DNA of 64,000 nucleotides from Clostridiales bacterium (GTDB taxonomy: Bacteria > Bacillota > Clostridia > Saccharofermentanales > Saccharofermentanaceae), in assembly GCA_017554745.1 (NCBI GenBank), contig JAFZHS010000003.1:1-64000 (forward strand). The letters run 5' to 3'. Below are positions 43,661 to 51,137 of the stretch, piece after piece. Both the position numbers and the translations under genes were made by a program. Under the pieces are notes generated by a model. That model made no database searches and was not told where the DNA came from. It was given only the letters and a program-made list of their open reading frames with translations. Position 1 is the stretch's first letter, and each line of letters begins with the position of its first letter.

Positions 43661-43999
43661 TTAACCGAACATTGTCTTGCAGAAGACTACTGCCTGGGCG
43701 GCATCTCCGTTGATGGTAATGCTTCCCTGCGCGATAGCGACTACAAAGTCCTTATCTCCGCTTAATACAGAGGCAAAAGTCTCCGCATCAGCATCGATAT
43801 AGAAAGGCGCATTGATGTACTCGTACGGAGCTACCTCGGCAACGCCGTCTTCGACCTTCACATAGAGCGGAAGATTATCGAGATTACCGTTAAGGGTAAT
43901 CTGGGTAGCCGTATCCTGCAGAAAGGATACCTTTTTGGCTTTCTCTTCGACTGCTTTGAAAATGCTTCCGAATTTGGGTTCGATTTTCTTCTTGTTCAT
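43661..43999 (-). CDS. SCP2 sterol-carrier-type domain protein
   Basis: 112 residues from ATG 43999, 8 bases after GGAGG; an in-frame GTG at 44008 is disfavoured. The whole protein fits one SCP2 domain: FLQDTATQITLNGNLDNLPL, YINAPFYIDADAETFASVLSG and the closing FVVAIAQGSITINGDAAQAV with KTMFG. SCP2 domains hold lipids or acyl ligands in a hydrophobic tunnel. It follows the SDR gene by 25 bases, so they form an operon, perhaps handling the same lipid-like compound. Confidence 0.85.
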   Translation of the reverse strand: MNKKKIEPKFGSIFKAVEEKAKKVSFLQDTATQITLNGNLDNLPLYVKVEDGVAEVAPYEYINAPFYIDADAETFASVLSGDKDFVVAIAQGSITINGDAAQAVVFCKTMFG

Positions 44000-44024
44000 A
44001 TAGATCACCTCCGGTGTAGAGTTG

Positions 44025-44825
44025 TTATTTCAAATTGCCTGAGAAACAAAGTATCCCGGATGTCGGGAAAAACTTTGAAGCCAGATGCAGACACTTCTGT
44101 GAGAACGGATAAACGAGCATGCGCTTGCCTTTTCGCGATGCCTTGAGAGAGACCGTCGCGATCTTCACGGGGTCTTCTACGAAGTTCTTGCGCCAGTCCG
44201 TAAAATCGTCCTCCCTGCCTTCCGTGGCACGCCTCTGGAAGTCCGTCCTTACGGGACCCGGGCAGACGGCAGTAACGTTGATTCCGAGCGGCTTGAGCTC
44301 ATAGCTCATGGCTCTTGAGAAAGAGATTACATAGGATTTGCTCGCAGCATAAACAGCGAAATTCGGCTGCGGGATGAATCCTGCCGATGAAGCAATATTA
44401 ATGATCCCCGGCTTGCCGTTCCCGCTCTTCATAAACGGGACAACAGCCCTGGTAAGCAGGCTTAATGCAGTGCAGTTGATGCTTATGGTATCAGTGATAG
44501 CGCTGTCCGGCTTATCCATGACAGTACCCTTGATGCCCATTCCTGCAGAATTAATGAGAAGACCCACTTTGGGCTCTTCACTCTTAAGCTTATCTTCTAT
44601 TGTTTTTATTCCTGAGATTTCAGAAAGATCTGCAGCGACCGGGACTATCTTTACGCCTTCTACAGAAGAAGCAAGCCCTGCGAGCACTTCTTCGCGCCTT
44701 GCCACAGCCCAGATCTCGTCAAAGGGAGTGTTATACAAATCACCATTATCACGCGCAAGGAGCTCTAGGAAAGCCTTTCCTATGCCTGATGAAGCACCTG
44801 TTATTATCGCGATTCTCCGGTACAT
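44025..44825 (-). CDS. Short-chain dehydrogenase/reductase (classical SDR)
   Basis: 266 residues with the classical SDR set: TGASSGIG nucleotide-binding motif at residues 9-16, NSAG, catalytic Ser in NIASSAGF, YAASK (Tyr-x-x-x-Lys) and CPGPVRTDF. The family reduces or oxidises alcohols and ketones with NAD(P). The specific substrate is unknown; the DltE-like or cyclopentanol-dehydrogenase-like naming often given would be a guess. A GGAGAAG ribosome site precedes the ATG. The SCP2 gene follows in the same transcript. Confidence 0.88.
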   Translation of the reverse strand: MYRRIAIITGASSGIGKAFLELLARDNGDLYNTPFDEIWAVARREEVLAGLASSVEGVKIVPVAADLSEISGIKTIEDKLKSEEPKVGLLINSAGMGIKGTVMDKPDSAITDTISINCTALSLLTRAVVPFMKSGNGKPGIINIASSAGFIPQPNFAVYAASKSYVISFSRAMSYELKPLGINVTAVCPGPVRTDFQRRATEGREDDFTDWRKNFVEDPVKIATVSLKASRKGKRMLVYPFSQKCLHLASKFFPTSGILCFSGNLK

Positions 44826-44883
44826 TACGCTTCTCCGTTAAAGGAAGTTCAGTACCTTAAATAATACACTCAATAAATCTTAA

Positions 44884-45957
44884 TTAAAAGAGAATGTCCT
44901 TAAAGCAGACCCTCTGCTTATTGTTGTCGTAGTCGAAGCAGTGCCTCGATCCGCCGGCGCACCATTTCTCATATTCGCATTCCTGGCATTCCTTGCAGAG
45001 CGAAGACAAAGGCTTTCTGAACACCTGGAATCTGTTAAACCAGACGTCGCTGAACTTATCCTTGTAGATGTTGCCCTGTACGAATTCGGGCCTGTCTTCG
45101 ATATCGAGGCAGGCGGTAATATCGCCGTTGATCCTGATGGCTGCCGTATGCGTTCCCGCGCCGCAATAGAAGAACCAGTCCCTGACTTCCCTCTCGTATT
45201 CGAGTCCTAAGAAGTGTGAGCATCCGTAGTTGACCGGTATGCCCTGTTCTCTTTTGCTGCGGATAAAGTTAAAAAGATATCTCTGGTCGTCAGGCGTCAG
45301 GAGCATATCGGGATAATCCAACGCTCTTCCCATCGGCTCGATGCCGATAACACGCCATGAATCGATATCCATCTGGTCGAGGATCTCATAGAGCTCATCG
45401 AGCTCGCCGATATTCTTGTGGTTAACTACGGTCGTTACCTGGATATGTCTGAAGGCCTTCTGGTCGATCATGTTCTGGATGCCCCTCATCGCCTTGTCAT
45501 ATCCGCCCTTAAGGCCTCTCTGTCTGTCGTGGGTCTCCCTGAGTCCGTCGATACTTACCGACACGGTACCCATGCCCGTATCTGCAAGCATTTGTGCTAC
45601 ATCCTTGGTGATAAGGGTGGCATTAGTAGTCATGCCCCACTTAAAGCCAAGATCATTTGCATAGCCCAAAAGCTCAGCAAAATCAGGATATAAGAGTGGC
45701 TCTCCGCCCGTAATGCAAAGCTGGAGTCTCTTCAGATCGAAATGCTCTTTTGCATCTCTTAATACCGCCTTGAAGGCTTCCTTGTCGGGACCGTGGCCAA
45801 GTCCGGGCGCGCAGCTGCTTCCGCAATGAAAACACTTCTCATTGCAGCTTCTCGTCAGCTCGAAAAAAAGATAGATAAGATCCGGCTCTTTGAAAAGCTT
45901 TGCGCGGAACAAAGCTTTGTTATCAAGATAAGCCTTCTTGGCCTCGTTAATATCCAC
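44884..45957 (-). CDS. Radical SAM/SPASM enzyme next to a VYGPPP-repeat peptide
   Basis: 357 residues. The radical SAM cluster motif CNEKCFHC (Cys38, Cys42, Cys45) is followed by ITGGEPLLYPDF and SVSIDGL, typical of peptide-modifying or anSME-like enzymes. After the core, YCGAGTHTAAIRINGDITAC and the tail CKECQECEYEKWCAGGSRHC give the Cys-rich SPASM domain for extra iron-sulfur clusters. There is no N-terminal PqqD-like domain. The start is GTG 45957, five bases after the stop of the repeat-peptide gene, so the two are coupled. By analogy with radical SAM/SPASM maturases it probably modifies that peptide (inference). Confidence 0.87.
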   Translation of the reverse strand: MDINEAKKAYLDNKALFRAKLFKEPDLIYLFFELTRSCNEKCFHCGSSCAPGLGHGPDKEAFKAVLRDAKEHFDLKRLQLCITGGEPLLYPDFAELLGYANDLGFKWGMTTNATLITKDVAQMLADTGMGTVSVSIDGLRETHDRQRGLKGGYDKAMRGIQNMIDQKAFRHIQVTTVVNHKNIGELDELYEILDQMDIDSWRVIGIEPMGRALDYPDMLLTPDDQRYLFNFIRSKREQGIPVNYGCSHFLGLEYEREVRDWFFYCGAGTHTAAIRINGDITACLDIEDRPEFVQGNIYKDKFSDVWFNRFQVFRKPLSSLCKECQECEYEKWCAGGSRHCFDYDNNKQRVCFKDILF

Positions 45958-45962
45958 GGATA

Positions 45963-46304
45963 TCAGTTACCGTCAGCATCTTCCGGCGGAGGTCCGTAAA
46001 CGTCTTCTTCCATTCCGTCGACCGTAGTCTCGGATACCGGTGCCTCAGCGTCTGTCTCTTCAGTAATGTCCGAATCATCAGGAGCAGGTCCGTATACGCA
46101 CACTTCCTCAGTATCCAATGTCTCATCGGGAGCAGGACCGTAAACGTCTACCTCATTGGATTCGACCGTCGTATCATCCGGCGGAGGTCCGTATACATTT
46201 GTCTCCGGCGGAGGTCCGTATACACAGCCTTCAACAGCGATGCTCAAAGCGCCTACAGCGGCAGCGAGTGCCGTAAAGGTTAAAGGTTTCTTTGATCTCT
46301 TCAT
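45963..46304 (-). CDS. VYGP[PA]P-repeat peptide, candidate radical-SAM substrate or lipoprotein
   Basis: 113 residues. The N-terminus is basic then hydrophobic (MKRSKKPLTFTALAAAVGAL) and reaches VEGC (Cys27), a poor but possible lipobox with Glu at -2. The rest is acidic and unstructured-looking, with five copies of VYGPPP or VYGPAP (at residues 28, 37, 54, 70 and 102), each followed by Glu or Asp. A second Cys (69) also directly precedes a VYGP motif. A strong ribosome site (GAGGGGG) is present. It resembles in plan the putative lipoproteins or precursors that accompany radical SAM/SPASM enzymes; the Tyr-Gly-Pro repeats are the likely modification sites. Confidence 0.75.
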   Translation of the reverse strand: MKRSKKPLTFTALAAAVGALSIAVEGCVYGPPPETNVYGPPPDDTTVESNEVDVYGPAPDETLDTEEVCVYGPAPDDSDITEETDAEAPVSETTVDGMEEDVYGPPPEDADGN

Positions 46305-46330
46305 TTTTTAATCCCCCTCAAAGCCTGATA

Positions 46331-49300
46331 TTACTCAGCCTGGTCTTCGAGTGAATCATCGGTATTTGCCGAATCATTCATGCCTGTATTAAATGACTTA
46401 AATCCTGCCAGAGGCTTAGCTGCCGTAGGAGCAGACTTGACTGACGGATCCATTATCGAAGGTCTCTGTCCTTCAAGAGCAGCGCCCATAGCAGGCGCAG
46501 TCATCTTCTTATTGGCATCGCGCTCCTGATCTACTATAGCAGAAGGTCTTACGATACCGCCATAAGCCGATGTGCGTTCTTCGTTCTGCTCGTCAGATGT
46601 TGTGCGTGTGCTCTGATTTCTCTTGAAGAATGCAGACTTGTGAGAAGTGACGTTATCAAGGATGCTGGTGCGCTTAGCCTTAGCTTCCTCAGCCTCACGC
46701 CTCTTTGCCTCTTCTTCTTCGAGGCGCTTCTGCTCTTCAAGAAGTCTGGCTTCCCTTGCTTCATCGCTTTCCTTAAATGCAGAGAATCCTGTCATTCCCG
46801 GAGCAGCCCATACGGGAGCTCTTCCGGAACTGTTGCCCTGCTTGCCTGCAAGGAGGCTTCCCAACTGGTTGGAATTAGATGATGCCTTTGCGCGTTCCTT
46901 CGAGATAGAAGGTCCGCTTATATCAGCAGAAGCACTTGAACCGACTCCCGAAGAAGATCCGCTTCTGAACGACATGAGCGGATTGTTGTTCTTCGTCTCA
47001 ACGGCTCCGCTTACGGATTCTTTCTTCTCTTCTTTTTCTTCCTTGCGTCCGAAAGGATATCCGTCTACGGTACCCAGAGCGGATATACCGGGAAGGATCG
47101 TATTCTCGGATGATGCCATAGCAGACTTGAATACTTCGGATGTCTTGCTCTGGTGCTTAGCCTTCTCAGCCTTTGCTTCTCTTGCAGCCTCAGCAACTTC
47201 CATAGCTTTCTTTGCTTCAGCCATCTTAGCTTCAGCTTCGGCTCTTGCAGCCTCTGCAGCCTTTGCGGCCTCTTCAGCTTCGCGTCTTGCCTGCTCTGCA
47301 GCCTTAGCCTCTGCTTCAGCCCTGGCAAGCTCTGCAAGTCTTTCCTTTTCAGCTGCCTCAGCAGCGATTCGGGCCTTTCTGATCTCTTCAGCTCTTCTTG
47401 CCTCTTCAGCGATGCGTGCCTCTTCAGCAGCCTTGGCAGCTTCTGCCGCCTTGCGCTCCTCTTCGGCCTTTCTGATCTCTTCGAGCTTCTTGGCTTCCTC
47501 TGCTTTTCTGGCTTCTTCTGCAGCCTTTGCAGCTTCCTGTGCTCTCTTGGCTTCAGCCATCTTGGCCTCTGCTTCTGCAGCAGCGATGGCAGCGAGCCTT
47601 GCTGCTTCCTGGGCCTTGGCGATCTCTGCCTTCTTAGCTTCTTCTGCAGCCTTTGCGGCTTCAGCGGCAAGTCTTGCTTCCTCAGCCTTTCTTGCTTCTT
47701 CGGCCTTCCTTGCCTCCTCAGCTCTTCTGGCTTCCTCGGCTTTCCTTGCTTCTTCAGCCTTTCTCGCCTCTTCTGCCTTTCTTGCCTCCTCAGCTTTTCT
47801 GGCCTCTTCTGCTAATCTTGCCTTTTCGGCTTCTTCTGCAGCCTTCTTGGCTTCAGCGTTTCTTCTGATCTCTTCTACTCTTGCAGCCTGGGCAGCCTTA
47901 CGCTCTTCGAGGAGCTTCATAGCCTTCTCGCGCTCGGCCTTCTGCTCTGCCGTCATCTCATTCTTAGGACGCTTGATCGGTCCCTTCTTTGCAGCGGTCT
48001 TGGATTCTTCCTGTGCAGCAACTGCGGCTGTCGCAGCTGTACCGCTTACAATAGCTGATGTCTTAGCGGGTTCGGGGCGCTTGAAAGGTGAGAACTCATC
48101 AGCCGGCTTTGTCTGTTTTGCCATGCTCTCGAAAACAGACGCTGTCGTAGGTCCCTTAGCCTGCTCGCTCTGAAGGATATGCTTCTTAGGTACTACAGAG
48201 CGCGGAGCTTCTGTGCTCTGGGCGGGCTTTGTCTGCTCAGCTGTTTCGGGTGCAGGCTTAAACGGTGAGATCTGGTCCGCAGGCTTAGTCTGGGCAGACG
48301 GAGCCGGAGCAAACAGACTCTTAAATGCAGGAGTGTTCTGCTTCTGACTCATATTCTGGAATACAGAAGCTGTCGTAGGTCCCTTCTGGACGTTCTGCAT
48401 GAACGAAGGCTTCTTAGCTGTATCAGCACTGCTGCCCTGCTTCTCAGCCTTAGCCTGATCTGCAGCCGTAACGCTCTTAAACGGTGAGCTCTGCTTGTCG
48501 GTCGAAGCCTGTCCAAGCGGAGGAACGATAGCATTCTTAATGGTCTCATTCTTGATGGGCTTTGTCTGCTTATTGCCGGCAACTGCAGATGCATTGCCAA
48601 CTACAGCAGCAGCCTTTGCGGAATTCGTGTTAATGCTGCTGGGACGCTTAACGGGTGCTTTCTGCTGAACAGGCTTTGTTGCAGAAACAGGTTTTGCCTG
48701 TGCATTTGCTGTAGCAGGCTTAGACTTAACGTTAGAAGCAGGTTTTGTCTGTGTGCTTGCAGCTGCAGCGGGCTTTGCCTGTGAATCTGTTGAAACCGGA
48801 GCAGGCTTGAAGGGGCTCTTCTCACCGCTCTCCATAGCCTTGATCTCCTTCATGGCTGTAGCTGTATTAAAGCTCTTAGCGGAAGGCTTAGGCTCTTCAA
48901 CAGGCTTCAGATCCTTAGCAGGTCCGAGATATCCGAACGCGCCTGCAAGCTTGGGAACTCCGGGAATAAATGCGATCGCAAGATCCGCACCTTCCAATCC
49001 CTTGTTCTTGTTGAGGTATCTGTATCTGAGATACATAAGTCCAAGCAGGAATAAGAGAAGGACTATCCAGATCCATGTGAATGATGCTTTCTTGGGGCCG
49101 CCCTTGCCAGTCGCAGAAAGGCCTGCGATTATGGGAGTAGGCGTAGGTGTGCCGTCTTCAGGAGTCGTCTCACCGGAAGGATCGGTCTCATCACCGCCGA
49201 CTACAACAGGCGCTACGAGTAATACATCTTCCGTTGATTCGGTTGTCGACTCAGTCGTGGTATCAACTGCTTCTGTAGTAGCCTCTGTCGTAGTGGCCGC

Positions 49301-50110
49301 AGTCGTAGCTGTGGTAGTCTCCTTTGTCTCAGTGGGCGCAGTTGTAGGCTCCTTAGTGGGTTCCTTTGTAGGAACCGGTGTGTTCGTAGCCTTCTTCGTA
49401 GGTACAGGCGTAGGTGTATTTGTCGCTTTCTTTGTAGGCTTAGGAGTAGGTGTGTTTGTAGCCTTCTTCGTAGGTACGGGCGTAGGCGTATTTGTCGCCT
49501 TCTTTGTAGGCTTAGGAGTAGGTGTGTTTGTCACCTTCTTTGTAGGTTTGGGAGTAGGTGTGTTCGTAGCCTTCTTCGTGGGAACGGGAGTAGGCGTGTT
49601 TGTTACCTTCTTAGTAGGTTTGGGAGCAGGTGTGTTTGTATTCGTCGGCTTAGGTGAATTTGTAGGAACAGGAGTAGAAGTCGGCGGATCAGTTGGCTTA
49701 GTGTATTCGTAACTTACGATCTTTGCTGAAGGTGTGCCTTCACCGCAATTTGTGCCCCAGATCTGACCTTCGATCACATTGCCGGAAGCATAGGTAAATG
49801 TTACATCAAGCTCTTGATCAGAATGCTTATCTGCTGAGTGTCCACCAGGTGACCAAACGCTGAATCCACCTATCTCATGATAGAAATTTATGCGCACCGT
49901 TACCACTGCGCCAACATCAAATTTATTAAGTTCTACTTTGAAATTTCTTCCATCTCCCCAGTTATCCGTATCTGAATAGGAAACCCAGGCTCCGGCAGCA
50001 TCAATATCTTCCGGCTTGGAAAAACCGATCGCAATGGAAAAACCGATAACAATGCTTAAAAACAAGCAAATAAGTTTGGGTGAGAAACGTCCCGAAATCT
50101 TTCTCAACAT
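46331..50110 (-). CDS. Giant surface protein: carbohydrate-binding-like domain, Pro/Thr linker, TM helix, Ala/Glu coiled coil
   Basis: 1259 residues from ATG 50110, which has GGAGG 7 bases upstream (an earlier in-frame start lacks one). A signal peptide (LICLFLSIVIGFSIAIGF) leads to an about 130-residue domain (DTDNWGDGRNFKVELNKFDV, DVTFTYASGNVIEGQIWGTN) that resembles the first domain of the GH5 cellulase two genes upstream. Then come seven 12-residue KPTKK[AV]TNTPTP units, a Thr-rich stretch and one membrane helix near 343-360 (WIWIVLLLFLLGLMYLRYRY). The remaining about 900 residues, presumably cytoplasmic, contain Phe-Lys-Pro repeats (SPFKPAP, TTASVFxxM) and a long Ala/Glu/Lys coiled coil (KAEEARKAEEA). 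It looks like a scaffold linking an outside cellulose module to the cell interior. Confidence 0.75.
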   Translation of the reverse strand: MLRKISGRFSPKLICLFLSIVIGFSIAIGFSKPEDIDAAGAWVSYSDTDNWGDGRNFKVELNKFDVGAVVTVRINFYHEIGGFSVWSPGGHSADKHSDQELDVTFTYASGNVIEGQIWGTNCGEGTPSAKIVSYEYTKPTDPPTSTPVPTNSPKPTNTNTPAPKPTKKVTNTPTPVPTKKATNTPTPKPTKKVTNTPTPKPTKKATNTPTPVPTKKATNTPTPKPTKKATNTPTPVPTKKATNTPVPTKEPTKEPTTAPTETKETTTATTAATTTEATTEAVDTTTESTTESTEDVLLVAPVVVGGDETDPSGETTPEDGTPTPTPIIAGLSATGKGGPKKASFTWIWIVLLLFLLGLMYLRYRYLNKNKGLEGADLAIAFIPGVPKLAGAFGYLGPAKDLKPVEEPKPSAKSFNTATAMKEIKAMESGEKSPFKPAPVSTDSQAKPAAAASTQTKPASNVKSKPATANAQAKPVSATKPVQQKAPVKRPSSINTNSAKAAAVVGNASAVAGNKQTKPIKNETIKNAIVPPLGQASTDKQSSPFKSVTAADQAKAEKQGSSADTAKKPSFMQNVQKGPTTASVFQNMSQKQNTPAFKSLFAPAPSAQTKPADQISPFKPAPETAEQTKPAQSTEAPRSVVPKKHILQSEQAKGPTTASVFESMAKQTKPADEFSPFKRPEPAKTSAIVSGTAATAAVAAQEESKTAAKKGPIKRPKNEMTAEQKAEREKAMKLLEERKAAQAARVEEIRRNAEAKKAAEEAEKARLAEEARKAEEARKAEEARKAEEARKAEEARRAEEARKAEEARKAEEARLAAEAAKAAEEAKKAEIAKAQEAARLAAIAAAEAEAKMAEAKRAQEAAKAAEEARKAEEAKKLEEIRKAEEERKAAEAAKAAEEARIAEEARRAEEIRKARIAAEAAEKERLAELARAEAEAKAAEQARREAEEAAKAAEAARAEAEAKMAEAKKAMEVAEAAREAKAEKAKHQSKTSEVFKSAMASSENTILPGISALGTVDGYPFGRKEEKEEKKESVSGAVETKNNNPLMSFRSGSSSGVGSSASADISGPSISKERAKASSNSNQLGSLLAGKQGNSSGRAPVWAAPGMTGFSAFKESDEAREARLLEEQKRLEEEEAKRREAEEAKAKRTSILDNVTSHKSAFFKRNQSTRTTSDEQNEERTSAYGGIVRPSAIVDQERDANKKMTAPAMGAALEGQRPSIMDPSVKSAPTAAKPLAGFKSFNTGMNDSANTDDSLEDQAE
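49378..49623 (-). repeat. 36-bp in-frame tandem repeat (PTKKxTNTPTP linker)
   Basis: Seven near-identical 36-bp units encode the 12-residue repeat [KV]PTKK[AV]TNTPTP in the giant surface protein. K and V at the first position roughly alternate. This is a typical outer-surface linker, and slippage here could change its length between strains. Confidence 0.8.
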
Positions 50111-50242
50111 CCAAAAACCTCCAAAAAAACAAAGCACACACACTTCTAATACGCGCATATTAGAAGATATTAAATTATACCTTGTATTTGGCACTGTTTT
50201 CAAGTGCGCGGGGCGGTTGATAGTCTACGGATTTCTTGAGAT

Positions 50243-51136
50243 TTACTCGTTCTCTCCGTCGAGTTTTTCGGCGATTTCCTGGCTTGGGACAAAGCCTTCC
50301 ACAGGCTTTTCGGCAGCGGGGAGAATGGCTTCTTCGCCCTGCTTAAGGATGTCCGGCTTTTCCAGGGGGACCTCTGCGACGCAGTCGATCTCGGCATTTG
50401 AGACTTCGGTACCGAGCTGCGGTCTCATAGCGCTGGAGTATGCCTCATCTGCCTCTTGCGCAGGCTCTTCGTCAGCCTGGGCAACACGTGCTGCCGTGGG
50501 GCGCTTTAAGGCAGTGGGCTTAACTTTTTTAACGGGTGCTTCCGTGATCTTTACCTCCGAAGGAGCGGCAGAATCCATGACGAGCGCAGGTGTCTCGGCT
50601 TCACTTCCGACGACATCGGAATCGAGCTCTTTCTTCTGCTGCTGACGAGCTTCGAGAGTATTCGAATATACGGGTCTGATAGGTGCCGTATTTGATTTCT
50701 GGAGATATCCGTTGATGATGATCTGCTCTTTAGCCTTGTCGATCTCTTCGGCCTTCTTGGATGAGATACCGAGGGAGCCGAAGACCTCTCTGGCTTCCTT
50801 TTCTTCCCTCTGGGCTTCGCTCTTGCCGCCAATCAGGGTGTTCTTGGCTGCTGCTTCTTCTTCAGCCTTTTTCTTTGGATCTCTGGTCTCACGCTTTATC
50901 TGCTGGATCTTCTTTTCTTTTGTATATACTTTGGATCTGCGGTCAACGCCGTCAGCGATCCTCTCGCCCTGTCTCTCGGCATCGAGTCTCGCGCTCTTCT
51001 TCTCTTTGTGCTTGTCATTGGCATTGGCGATATTCGCGAAAAGGATCAGGCTCAAAATAACAACGATCGCAAGTCCGATTACGATGATCGTCAGCCTTTG
51101 GTTGTCTTCAAGTATCCGAGGCAGAGCTAATAACAT
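50243..51136 (-). CDS. Single-TM protein with coiled-coil cytoplasmic region
   Basis: 297 residues from ATG 51136, which has GAGAGG 8 bases upstream and lies one base past the GH5 stop; an earlier in-frame ATG (51190) would overlap that gene and is less likely. A membrane helix lies near residues 16-35 (LTIIVIGLAIVVILSLILFA), followed by a highly charged Lys/Glu region (KKSARLDAERQGER, KKAEEEAAAKN) that should form a coiled coil, then an acidic, probably disordered tail. I do not recognise a family. Between a membrane-anchored cellulase and a giant membrane scaffold with similar coiled-coil composition, it may be part of the same assembly. Confidence 0.65.
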   Translation of the reverse strand: MLLALPRILEDNQRLTIIVIGLAIVVILSLILFANIANANDKHKEKKSARLDAERQGERIADGVDRRSKVYTKEKKIQQIKRETRDPKKKAEEEAAAKNTLIGGKSEAQREEKEAREVFGSLGISSKKAEEIDKAKEQIIINGYLQKSNTAPIRPVYSNTLEARQQQKKELDSDVVGSEAETPALVMDSAAPSEVKITEAPVKKVKPTALKRPTAARVAQADEEPAQEADEAYSSAMRPQLGTEVSNAEIDCVAEVPLEKPDILKQGEEAILPAAEKPVEGFVPSQEIAEKLDGENE

Positions 51137-51137
51137 A

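Noticed and set aside
46647..48173. 508-codon plus-strand open frame
   Set aside because: It is antisense to the Ala/Glu coiled-coil region of the giant surface protein; its Ala/Ser-rich repeat content is the mirror of that region's codon use, and no ribosome site or known domain is present.
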